A DNA stretch of 64,000 nt from Pseudoalteromonas rubra (GTDB lineage: Bacteria; Pseudomonadota; Gammaproteobacteria; Enterobacterales; Alteromonadaceae). The stretch is from assembly GCF_005887115.1 (NCBI RefSeq), contig NZ_PNCJ01000017.1:186001-250000 (forward strand). The letters are read 5' to 3'. Of this stretch, positions 7,898 to 14,892 are shown piece by piece. Below the pieces are notes generated by a model. It was not told where the DNA came from. It saw nothing but the letters and a program-made list of their open reading frames with translations, and made no database searches. Made by a program: the position numbers and the translations under genes. Position 1 is the stretch's first letter, and the number at the start of each line of letters is the position of its first letter.

Positions 7898-9692
7898 ACT
7901 CACCACCTCTTTGGGCACCATCAGTTATCTGGAGTCGACCGGACGCGGCCCCACTTTGATATTTTTGCATGGAAACTCTTCGCAAGCGGCGGCGTTTGAC
8001 GCTCAGATGAATTACTTCGGTGCGCATTTCCATTGTCTGGCTGTGGATTTTCTCGGCCATGGAGAATCGTCTGCTGCACATCAAAGTGATACCTACAGTT
8101 TTGCTGGGTGTGTGGCGCAATTACGTGCCTTCATCGATGCTTTACAGTTGGATGAATGTGTCATCATTGGCCACAGCCTGGGGGGGCACGTGGCACTGGA
8201 TGCTTTGCCTCACTTACCTCAGATTAAAGGCGTCGTACTGGTAGGCGCCCCACCATTTTCAGCCGATACGGCCGCACAAGCGTTTAAAGAAGAGCCATCT
8301 CAGGGGCGCATTTTTCGCTCTGAATTGAGCGATGAGGATGTCGAACAGGTGTGTGGCCTGTTCGTCAATAAAGAGCAAGTTTCTTTGGCGCAGTGGCTGA
8401 ACGTGTCGCACAGTGTTGAACTGACTCAGCCAGGTGTGCGCGAAGGGATCCTGGCTGGCCTGCAGAGCGGACCGCTATGTGATGAAATTGCGTTATTACA
8501 GCAAGCTCAGATCCCGTCACTGGCCATCACAGGTGCTGCAGATCCTTTTATTCACTGCGAGTATGTCACGGGCCTTGAGCAGCAAATAGCTCAGTTTCAG
8601 GCTCACACTTTTGCGGATTGTCATCATTGTCCGCATGTTGAGGATGCGCAGCAGTTTAACCGGGCACTGAGCGCTTTTCTGGAGCGATGCCTGAGTGATA
8701 AGGTCATGCGAATAAGCCGGTTAAACAGCGAGGATCAGACCTTACATCAGCAGGTTGTTGCGCGTCCTGTGGTGGCTGCCGGACAAGTGCTGGTGAAAGT
8801 GACCGGATGTGGTTTCTCGGAGCTGGATCAGCGCATTCTAGCTGGTGAATACCCCCAGCTGTTGTCGCAAAGTGCTCTGGTACCACTGAGTCAGTTTATC
8901 GGTGAAGTGGTGCATGTAGCAGATAGTCAGAGCCCGTTAAAAATAGGCGATCGGGTGTTTGGGTGTTTGCTGGCAGAAAGCCAGCGGCTGGGCGCGCTGG
9001 CGGATTTTGTTCTGGTGAGTGAACAGCATGTGATTAAAGCGCCATCGAAACTCGATGACAAGCTACTGGGTAACCTGATTTATCCTTACAGCAAAGCTTG
9101 GTTGATACGGCAAAAACTCAAACATGTTCAGCAGGGACGGGTTTTGCTGGTGGGCCGTGAGCGTTTGTCGACGACTTTGGTAGCAGATGCCTTACTCGAA
9201 GCTGGCTATCAGGTGTGTTTGTTAGCTGATAATAGACAGCAAAGGCAGACTCTTATCCATAGCCTTAACACAGGGGTTGAGGTAGTCACTACTGCGCAGC
9301 TGGAAGAAGATGCCTTACAGGGGGCGTTTACCACTGTGATAGAACTGGAGCCTGTGATTGATCCGCAGCTGCTGTTGCCACTGTGCTGTCATGACGGCGA
9401 TTTCTTCACCTTTCATTATCACCGAGAGTTCCCGACCCGGGCACTCTATGGACGCGGGTTGAGCCTGCACAGCCTGGTACCGATTAACCTGTTAATGGAG
9501 CAGCTGCCGCGCTGTTCAGTGCAGGAGTTGCTGACGGATTGTCGTCGTGATATCACCCGGGTTGCAGCCATACTCAATAATGAGGCTGCCCATCAGGTCG
9601 AGCCTCAACGGGTGGGAAATGGTGACAGACTGAGTGTGGCTAGTGGTCAGGACTTTGTATTGTTTCAGCAAGTGAGTGCGCAGCCATGTTGA
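7884..9692 (+). CDS. alpha/beta hydrolase fused to a degenerate MDR oxidoreductase domain
   Basis: A 602-residue, two-domain protein. ATG 7884 follows AGGAG by 7 nt and starts the hydrolase. Residues about 1-265 are an alpha/beta hydrolase with oxyanion strand FLHGNSS, nucleophile elbow GHSLGGH (S98), acid in GAADPF and histidine in DCHHCPHVED. Residues about 275-600 resemble a zinc-less medium-chain dehydrogenase/quinone reductase (PVVAAGQVLVKVTGCGFSEL, IGDRVFG), but the GxGxxG dinucleotide motif is replaced by LLVGRERLST, so cofactor binding is doubtful. Hydrolase-MDR fusions are not ones I recall. The hydrolase may release or lactonise the product while the second domain acts as a scaffold. 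It overlaps both neighbours. Confidence 0.72.
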   Translation: MKRARLTTSLGTISYLESTGRGPTLIFLHGNSSQAAAFDAQMNYFGAHFHCLAVDFLGHGESSAAHQSDTYSFAGCVAQLRAFIDALQLDECVIIGHSLGGHVALDALPHLPQIKGVVLVGAPPFSADTAAQAFKEEPSQGRIFRSELSDEDVEQVCGLFVNKEQVSLAQWLNVSHSVELTQPGVREGILAGLQSGPLCDEIALLQQAQIPSLAITGAADPFIHCEYVTGLEQQIAQFQAHTFADCHHCPHVEDAQQFNRALSAFLERCLSDKVMRISRLNSEDQTLHQQVVARPVVAAGQVLVKVTGCGFSELDQRILAGEYPQLLSQSALVPLSQFIGEVVHVADSQSPLKIGDRVFGCLLAESQRLGALADFVLVSEQHVIKAPSKLDDKLLGNLIYPYSKAWLIRQKLKHVQQGRVLLVGRERLSTTLVADALLEAGYQVCLLADNRQQRQTLIHSLNTGVEVVTTAQLEEDALQGAFTTVIELEPVIDPQLLLPLCCHDGDFFTFHYHREFPTRALYGRGLSLHSLVPINLLMEQLPRCSVQELLTDCRRDITRVAAILNNEAAHQVEPQRVGNGDRLSVASGQDFVLFQQVSAQPC

Positions 9693-10579
9693 GGCGCACC
9701 AAAACCGCGCAGGCAAGTAATTTACTTGCCTACCTGTTGTGGGCGTCAGCCGCGATTTTTTTTCATCAGCTGACGCACATTGCCCTGTTTGAGTTACTGA
9801 GCCTGAGAATTGTCCTGGCGACGCTGATGTGTCTGGTGTTAGTGACTCTGATGGGGCAACAAAGTGCGTTGCTTGCATTGCTGCGTGCCCGGTTTAAGCT
9901 AATTGCCCTCAGTGCTCTGCTCATTGCCAGCAACTGGTTGCTGGTGATCAGCAGCATTAGCAGCGAGCAGCTCAACAGCGCCAGCCTGGGATATTATCTG
10001 GCACCGGTCCTGACTTTGCTGTTACTCAAGCTGGTTAATAGAGAAGGGTTGCAGCTCAAAGAATATGCGTGTCTGAGCTTGTGTCTGTGTGGTGTGCTGC
10101 TGTACATCAAGATGCAAGCTTATGCTGCGCTACCCTGGCAGGGGCTGATTATCGCCTTAACGTTTGCACTTTATGTGGTGCTCAGGCGGTACTTGCAGGA
10201 ACCTGCGGTAGTGGTTCTGGCGGCGGAGCATGTGTGTGCAGCACTACCGGCATTATTATATCTGGCGTGGTCGCACTATACTGCGTCGGGCAGCGGTTTA
10301 TCGCATCAGTTGCAGCAGGGCGACATAGTGAAGCTGTGCATACTGGGGGTGGTAACCACATTGCCTTTGTTACTTTATAACTTTTCTGTGAAACATCTCA
10401 GCAGCGCATTTGTGTCTCTGTCTCAGTACCTTAACCCGACACTGATGTTGTTGATTGCGGTGCTGCTTTTTAAAGAAGTGGTGATGGCAGGTCAGTGGCT
10501 GGGACTGGCATTTATCTGGGGCGGTATTGCGGTGTACTTTGTATTGGCTCAGCGTGCGCAGACGCAGCACGCTGTCTAG
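9686..10579 (+). CDS. EamA/DMT-family transporter
   Basis: A 297-residue membrane protein with about ten hydrophobic segments in two homologous halves, the EamA (drug/metabolite transporter) layout. The start overlaps the hydrolase-MDR stop (ATGTTGA), so it is the last clearly coupled gene of the biosynthetic run. Export of the product, or of a precursor or amino acid, is the likely role. The substrate cannot be read from sequence. Confidence 0.8.
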   Translation: MLRRTKTAQASNLLAYLLWASAAIFFHQLTHIALFELLSLRIVLATLMCLVLVTLMGQQSALLALLRARFKLIALSALLIASNWLLVISSISSEQLNSASLGYYLAPVLTLLLLKLVNREGLQLKEYACLSLCLCGVLLYIKMQAYAALPWQGLIIALTFALYVVLRRYLQEPAVVVLAAEHVCAALPALLYLAWSHYTASGSGLSHQLQQGDIVKLCILGVVTTLPLLLYNFSVKHLSSAFVSLSQYLNPTLMLLIAVLLFKEVVMAGQWLGLAFIWGGIAVYFVLAQRAQTQHAV

Positions 10580-10644
10580 ACAGTATTTAACTATGTAGTT
10601 CTGTTTACCGTCGAGATTATGAGGGATTAAAAGGAGAGCAACAA

Positions 10645-11949
10645 ATGGGAAGCGTTCGAAAACAGGTGGAGAATTGGAACAGGCAGCTGTATCCAGTGAC
10701 ATTTCAGGGCTTTGTTGAACGTGTAGAGCAGCCGGTTGCGGCTGAACTGCTGGCTCTGAGTAAACAGGCGAAATTTGCAGACATAGTCTGGTCCGGGGCC
10801 GATGCCTGTATGGACGACGTCTGGGGCACGATGACAGTAGCACAGTTGCAACAGATGCTGGAGGACGGAGGCGAGGACTTACCCCGGTTATGTTATGTGC
10901 GTGTTGAACCTGAATTACTGGCAAGTAAAGTGCGGGTCGCTGATCTGATCGATACACTTGAATCGGCACTGACGCACAAAGTCTTTCGCTTCAGACTGGT
11001 ATTGCAAGAGGCTTATCGCATTGGCAGCCAGGAGCTTAAAAAGGCGTTGCGGGTCTGCGACATGGTTGGTAGCGATCGGATCGCCTTTGAAGATTGCCTC
11101 GGCGGGTTTCGCCCTGCTGGGGTTGAGAATTTTATGCTGTGGCTGGCACCCAAAGCGCTGGCCTATGAGTTGAGTACGGAATTTATCTTTTATTCCTCAA
11201 ATATTGACGCCCATGATAATGCACTGCGTGCAATAGAGCACGGTTGTAACTATTTGCAGGTGAGTGCACACTTTTTTAATCGAGATCGATGCGCTCTGGC
11301 GATTGGCTCCGTGCTGGAAAGCTATGGTGACTATCAGCGGTTCTTTGACCTGGCATTGCTCGAAAAATATATCTGTCTGCGTTTATTCGGTGGTGATGAG
11401 GCATTTGTAGAGCAAGAAGCGCTGCAAGTAACGCCTGCTCCCACAGCTGTAACTGCGAAAGTGCAAATGACGCCGGTGATACAAAATGACGAGCCAGTCT
11501 CACTGCGTTTTGAGGTTAGCGACAACGACTGGCATGTACGTTTGTTGCTCAAACGTGGTTCACAGAGCGTGGATCTGGGCGAGCGTGTACATCATTATAT
11601 CCTGCTGTTAATGGTGCGAGAGTATCATGAGCAGGCAATGAAAGCCTGGGAAAAGGACGAGAAAGTCGACCCTTTGCTGACTGGGTGGGTTGAGCGGGAG
11701 CTATTACACCGTATGATTGGTGACAATGAAACTCAGTTCAATGTCAAACTGTGTCGTGCTAAAAAGCAGTTAAATGATGCTGCAAAAACTCTGGGTCTGG
11801 ATGTATTTGAACCCTGCGCCCACAGGCAGGGTGCACTGCGGATTAACTTTGGCAATGTTGAAGTTCTCAAAGGGAATAGCTGTGAAATCCTCATAGAAAA
11901 TTGGCAAATAGCGGAGCATGAACCCGATGAACAGGCAATGGCAGCTTAA
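10645..11949 (+). CDS. HMGL-like degenerate TIM barrel fused to a winged-helix domain
   Basis: A 434-residue protein; ATG has AAGGAG 8 nt upstream. Residues about 15-235 follow the pattern of DRE-TIM metallolyases (isopropylmalate/homocitrate synthase, HMG-CoA lyase): a strand IAFEDCLGGFRPAG where they have DTvG-xxP, and FIFYSSNIDAHDNALRAIEH where they have HxHND-xGlA-aN. The catalytic TLRDG and metal-binding HxH are absent, so catalysis is unlikely. After a linker (250-285), residues about 288-425 resemble the winged-helix domain found beside FHA domains (VDLGERVHHYILLLMV, GWVERELLHRMIG, NVKLCRAKKQL). This suggests a small-molecule-sensing regulator or a cluster-specific scaffold. It is the last plus-strand gene before the quorum-sensing pair. 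Both domain calls are by eye. Confidence 0.45.
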   Translation: MGSVRKQVENWNRQLYPVTFQGFVERVEQPVAAELLALSKQAKFADIVWSGADACMDDVWGTMTVAQLQQMLEDGGEDLPRLCYVRVEPELLASKVRVADLIDTLESALTHKVFRFRLVLQEAYRIGSQELKKALRVCDMVGSDRIAFEDCLGGFRPAGVENFMLWLAPKALAYELSTEFIFYSSNIDAHDNALRAIEHGCNYLQVSAHFFNRDRCALAIGSVLESYGDYQRFFDLALLEKYICLRLFGGDEAFVEQEALQVTPAPTAVTAKVQMTPVIQNDEPVSLRFEVSDNDWHVRLLLKRGSQSVDLGERVHHYILLLMVREYHEQAMKAWEKDEKVDPLLTGWVERELLHRMIGDNETQFNVKLCRAKKQLNDAAKTLGLDVFEPCAHRQGALRINFGNVEVLKGNSCEILIENWQIAEHEPDEQAMAA

Positions 11950-12282
11950 TATCTTGTCTATGGTGCGTTGTATTTCTGTCTCTGAGAGAATAAATACAAA
12001 GATGCAATGCGTATGTTAGTTGGTGAATGAAGTGTAAATAATGCACCATGATGGCTCACGATTAATTTCAATATTTGGTATGCACTATTTTTATAGTTAC
12101 TGTTATAACATGTTGAATGTCGAATTGTTGTTGTAAATGGTATTTTTCTATTGTTGTCAATAAAAGCTAGTATTATTCTAACAATCATCTTGAAATAATA
12201 TATCCACTTAAATGGGGTTGTTTTTAAGTGGATATATTATTTGTAACAAAATATATTTTGTTTCCTTTTAAGTTTTCTCTAC
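11950..12282. other. AT-rich convergent intergenic region
   Basis: A 333-bp, markedly AT-rich spacer between the HMGL-like/winged-helix gene (+) and luxR (-). Apart from the long hairpin at 12193-12242 I see no gene, RNA or repeat. Confidence 0.6.
12193..12242. terminator. long perfect hairpin, probable bidirectional terminator
   Basis: A perfect 20-bp inverted repeat (12193-12212 with 12223-12242) and a 10-nt loop. The core is ATATATCCACTTAAA, with A/T-rich ends on both sides. It lies between convergent genes. It is longer than most terminators here and could alternatively be a remnant of a small inverted-repeat element. Confidence 0.6.
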
Positions 12283-13017
12283 CTAGATTATACCGAAGCT
12301 CATACCTTTTGCTATCGCCTGGGAGCGATTCACTACATTCAACTTAGTGAATATATTGGATAAATGAAACTTCACTGTACGCTCAGATATACTTAAGATA
12401 ATAGCAATATCACCATTGTTCTTACCCTCTTTAGCCCATTGCAAGACTTCTAGTTCACGTTTGGACAGTTGCGGCATGCCAATTTTTCGTCGAGTGTTTT
12501 CACCATCGCGTGAAAAAAGCTCGTGAAAGTGCGGTGCGATATAAGACAAGATATGCGCATCTGCTTTATTGGTTATGGCCTCGGTAGAGATAGACAGTAA
12601 GGTAGAGCCACTGTGGTTGTTGACAACAATAGACAAGCCATGACTACCCACATATTTCTGGGACAAAAACTGAAAATCACTGGAGTATTGCTCCTTCGCA
12701 GGAGAGAACTGAAACGCACTTTGCCAGTCAACCACCTGGTTACTTTGAGAAAGCGCATTAAGAACGGGATCCTGTTGATAAAACTTACGCTGAAAATAGA
12801 TATCCTGCCACTCGTTGCTCAAGTTGTAGGAAAATAGCTGAGAGGGACTCGTGAGTTGAAATTGATTTTGTACATCGATGGCTAAAATCGCAGTTTTGAT
12901 GGGAATGAGTTTGTCTAGTTTATTAAATAAGTTGTTTACTGAAGTACTGTCATTTTCCGATTTTACACAGCTATCGACAAAATCCAGTGTTTGGATCAAT
13001 TTATCCTTATCAATCAT
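12283..13017 (-). CDS. luxR: LuxR-type AHL-responsive transcription factor
   Basis: A 244-residue LuxR-family regulator. The N-terminal autoinducer-binding domain keeps the AHL-contact residues in the right spacing: W70, Y74, D83-P84, W98 and G127, equivalent to TraR/LuxR W57, Y61, D70-P71, W85 and G113. The C-terminal GerE-type helix-turn-helix spans about 184-238 (LSKRELEVLQWAKEGKNNGD, then SERTVKFHLSNIFTKL). ATG 13017 is preferred over GTG 13026; neither has a strong Shine-Dalgarno. It lies downstream of luxI on the same strand, with a hairpin between. It should bind the AHL from LuxI and act at the lux-box-like sites at 13933-14828. The symbol denotes the family; the species-specific name is unknown. 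Confidence 0.88.
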   Translation of the reverse strand: MIDKDKLIQTLDFVDSCVKSENDSTSVNNLFNKLDKLIPIKTAILAIDVQNQFQLTSPSQLFSYNLSNEWQDIYFQRKFYQQDPVLNALSQSNQVVDWQSAFQFSPAKEQYSSDFQFLSQKYVGSHGLSIVVNNHSGSTLLSISTEAITNKADAHILSYIAPHFHELFSRDGENTRRKIGMPQLSKRELEVLQWAKEGKNNGDIAIILSISERTVKFHLSNIFTKLNVVNRSQAIAKGMSFGII

Positions 13018-13115
13018 ATTAAGCACACCATAGTTACGTTTTAATGAGAATATTTATTCTATGGTGAGTGCATGGTTAGTCAAGTGTTAATTTGTGAAGT
13101 TTTTGTCCCGGGTAC

Positions 13116-13148
13116 AGCTTGGTTACTGGAACGGGTGGTAACCAAGCT
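13116..13148. terminator. stem-loop between luxI and luxR
   Basis: AGCTTGGTTAC (13116-13126) pairs perfectly with GTAACCAAGCT (13138-13148) across an 11-nt loop. On the luxI/luxR (minus) strand no T tract follows, so it may attenuate rather than end transcription. The T tract lies on the plus strand (13154-13158), where no gene precedes it. Confidence 0.5.
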
Positions 13149-13167
13149 CCGGCTTTTTATATTTATT

Positions 13168-13815
13168 TTATGCAGCTTGCAGGTAAGATATATTTTCTGC
13201 CGGCTCTGGTGTGGTATTTGTCAGATAAAACTGGTTACAGGCAGAAATAAACTGGCGTACATCAATTTTGGCTGCAACGGTTCTAACACCATCTGGCATG
13301 GTCACTGTTTTACCCAGTACCTCACATGGTAGGCCTTTACGTTTTAGTAATGACAAAATCTGTCTTGAAACAACGATATACCAGTACTGAATATTATTTT
13401 GCTGAGCATGTGCCAGTAATCCTTTTATCAATAAGTCACACACTGTAAAGGTGTCTTTTACCTTGGCATCACGAGAAATGATATCGACTGCAAGACGTGT
13501 TACTTCTGCGCTGTTTTTCTCAAACTGATAGTTTTTATCCTCAATCAGAAAGCTAAATGTGTCATTCAGCAGCCAGGGCGAGTGCTCAGGAGTGATACGC
13601 ATGTAACCTTTCACAGTCTCTTCCTGATAGGCCATGACATGAGTGCTGGCAAAATCGTATTTATCGATTTCCATTTTACTTTGTTCTGTTTTTACCCAGC
13701 GGAGTTCTTCAGAGAAAACACTGTGTCTGAGTTTAAAGCAGTCGATAAGTTTGTTTGATGCACGTGTTACCAATACCTGCCAGTTGTTTTCGATGATTGA
13801 GATTGCCTTAGTCAT
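13168..13815 (-). CDS. luxI: LuxI-type acyl-homoserine lactone synthase
   Basis: A 215-residue AHL synthase, which makes N-acyl-homoserine lactone from acyl-ACP and S-adenosylmethionine. The invariant LuxI residues are all visible: R30 and F34 in FKLRHSVF, W40, D51 and D54 in EIDKYDF, R73 in GYMRI, and E104 and R107 in AEVTRLAVD. The start has AAGGAA about 7 nt upstream. The promoter region to its right has a perfect -10 (TATAAT on the minus strand, 13896-13891), no good -35, and a lux-box-like site upstream. This fits activator-dependent positive feedback. luxR follows in the same direction. Acyl chain length cannot be predicted safely. Confidence 0.9.
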   Translation of the reverse strand: MTKAISIIENNWQVLVTRASNKLIDCFKLRHSVFSEELRWVKTEQSKMEIDKYDFASTHVMAYQEETVKGYMRITPEHSPWLLNDTFSFLIEDKNYQFEKNSAEVTRLAVDIISRDAKVKDTFTVCDLLIKGLLAHAQQNNIQYWYIVVSRQILSLLKRKGLPCEVLGKTVTMPDGVRTVAAKIDVRQFISACNQFYLTNTTPEPAENISYLQAA

Positions 13816-13890
13816 GGTTTAGTTCCTTTTTAATTAAGCCGTTTCGCATTAGTACGTTTTTTGTTAAGCCGTGTTGCTTCAATACGACCC

Positions 13891-13952
13891 ATTATAGGGA
13901 GCGCAAAAAATCGCATAACCGATCCAATGGGCAGCTGTACTGTTGGACAGTG
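13891..13952 (-). promoter_or_regulatory. luxI promoter with lux-box-like site 1
   Basis: On the minus strand a perfect TATAAT (13896-13891) precedes luxI, with only a weak -35. The 20-bp site AGCTGTACTGTTGGACAGTG (13933-13952) has CTGT/ACAG arms 8 nt apart, as in lux boxes, and shares TGGACAG with two other sites here. It would be centred near -58 for luxI and also sits upstream of the divergent gene. Confidence 0.55.
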
Positions 13953-14032
13953 AAAGGCCATGAAATATACAAGCTCTATATGTAATTGCATGAAATGAAA
14001 AGAAATATTGCGTTGTGTCTGTAATGGGGATT

Positions 14033-14052
14033 GGGCAGTACAGTGGACAGGT
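14033..14052 (+). promoter_or_regulatory. lux-box-like site 2
   Basis: GGGCAGTACAGTGGACAGGT has a consensus right half (TGGACAGGT) identical to site 3 but a poor left half. It ends 28 nt before the start of the thermostable-hemolysin-family gene, closer than a class II activator site would normally be. Confidence 0.4.
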
Positions 14053-14080
14053 AATCACAAACTAGCATAAAGGAAATATC

Positions 14081-14767
14081 ATGACTGCAATCGAAAACTG
14101 TACACAAACACTGTCCACAATTAATACCATAAATCCTGACTCATCCTGTTTTTCTATTCTTAAACAACTGGTCGCGAGTCACTATGAACTGGTTCATGAG
14201 GCCATCATTGAGCCTAAGGTCGACGAGTTCGTCTCACTGAAAAAGAGCGCCAATGGCTGTGAAGAGTATTTGGCAGCCTATGGGATCACCTACGCGGCGA
14301 ACAAAGCTTTATTCTCGGAGCAATATATAGAAGGAGATAACATTGAAACCCATGTACTCGACACATTAGGTATAGAGCTGTCTCGTCAGGAAATTTGTGA
14401 AATTGGCGCATTTTCATCTTTTAAGGGACGGGGCGGCGCGCTCAAACTATTGGAGTCTTTACCTTATATCATGTGGTCAAAGGGTCAGAAATATACCTTA
14501 GTGACTGTCACCCCCATCGTTGAAAAAATGATTGGCCGACTGGGGTTCTATTTCCATGAAGTAGCGCGGGCCAGCGTTGAGATGTTACCGCCACAGCAGC
14601 AATCGACTTGGGGGCGTTATTATGAACATAACCCCAAAGTACTGTTAGTTGACCTGGCCGCCAGTTTGCAAAGTACCTTGCCCTTGTTATTTGGTAAATA
14701 TCAGGTTGCTGAGTTGAGGTTGAATGAACATGGTAAGGTGCTGAATCATTTGGAAGTGGCTGCATGA
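14081..14767 (+). CDS. thermostable-hemolysin-family (LuxI/GNAT-like) putative acyltransferase
   Basis: A 228-residue protein whose pattern matches the thermostable hemolysin family (delta-VPH type). It has an ALFSEQYIEG segment, ICEIGAFSSFKGRGGALKLL where the family has IvEiGNLa-xxG, a strand-helix KYTLVTVTPIVEKMIGRLGF, then WGRYYEHNPKVLLVDL near the C-terminus. I believe the family shares the acyltransferase-type fold also used by LuxI; residue order here (E-I-G, helix, VTVTP-RLGF-E) parallels LuxI's E-x-x-R, helix, VVS-RKGL-E. The hemolysin name is historical and no toxin feature is visible. AAGGAAA precedes the ATG. It is divergent from luxI with lux-box-like sites between. Acyl transfer in signal or product synthesis is inference. 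Confidence 0.6.
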   Translation: MTAIENCTQTLSTINTINPDSSCFSILKQLVASHYELVHEAIIEPKVDEFVSLKKSANGCEEYLAAYGITYAANKALFSEQYIEGDNIETHVLDTLGIELSRQEICEIGAFSSFKGRGGALKLLESLPYIMWSKGQKYTLVTVTPIVEKMIGRLGFYFHEVARASVEMLPPQQQSTWGRYYEHNPKVLLVDLAASLQSTLPLLFGKYQVAELRLNEHGKVLNHLEVAA

Positions 14768-14808
14768 AAGGTGCAGCCTGAATGCCACCAAATGGCTTAT
14801 CTGAGCAA

Positions 14809-14851
14809 ACCTGACTGCCTGGACAGGTGCACAAAAACAGCGTCGTATTAG
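14809..14851 (+). promoter_or_regulatory. lux box 3 with promoter of the oxidoreductase gene
   Basis: ACCTGACTGCCTGGACAGGT (14809-14828) matches the lux box half-site consensus ACCTGT/ACAGGT at 11 of 12 positions in the correct 20-bp register. A TATTAG -10 candidate begins 17 nt after it (14846-14851), so the box covers the -35 and is centred near -40, the classical LuxR class II position. Confidence 0.62.
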
Positions 14852-14892
14852 CATATGACTGGTTGATTCATTACATTTAATCAGGAGCAAAT

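Noticed and set aside
10572..10583. CTGTCTAGACAG palindrome as a further lux box
   Set aside because: The half-sites are 4 nt apart instead of 8 and it spans the EamA stop codon.
10370..10969. 199-codon minus-strand ORF across the EamA and HMGL-like genes
   Set aside because: Overlaps two well-supported plus-strand genes and their intergenic ribosome site; composition is Pro/Arg/His-rich, typical of a reverse-frame artefact.
14081..14767. Gene as a true pore-forming or lytic toxin
   Set aside because: The family name is hemolysin, but there is no signal peptide or membrane-insertion segment and the pattern is acyltransferase-like.
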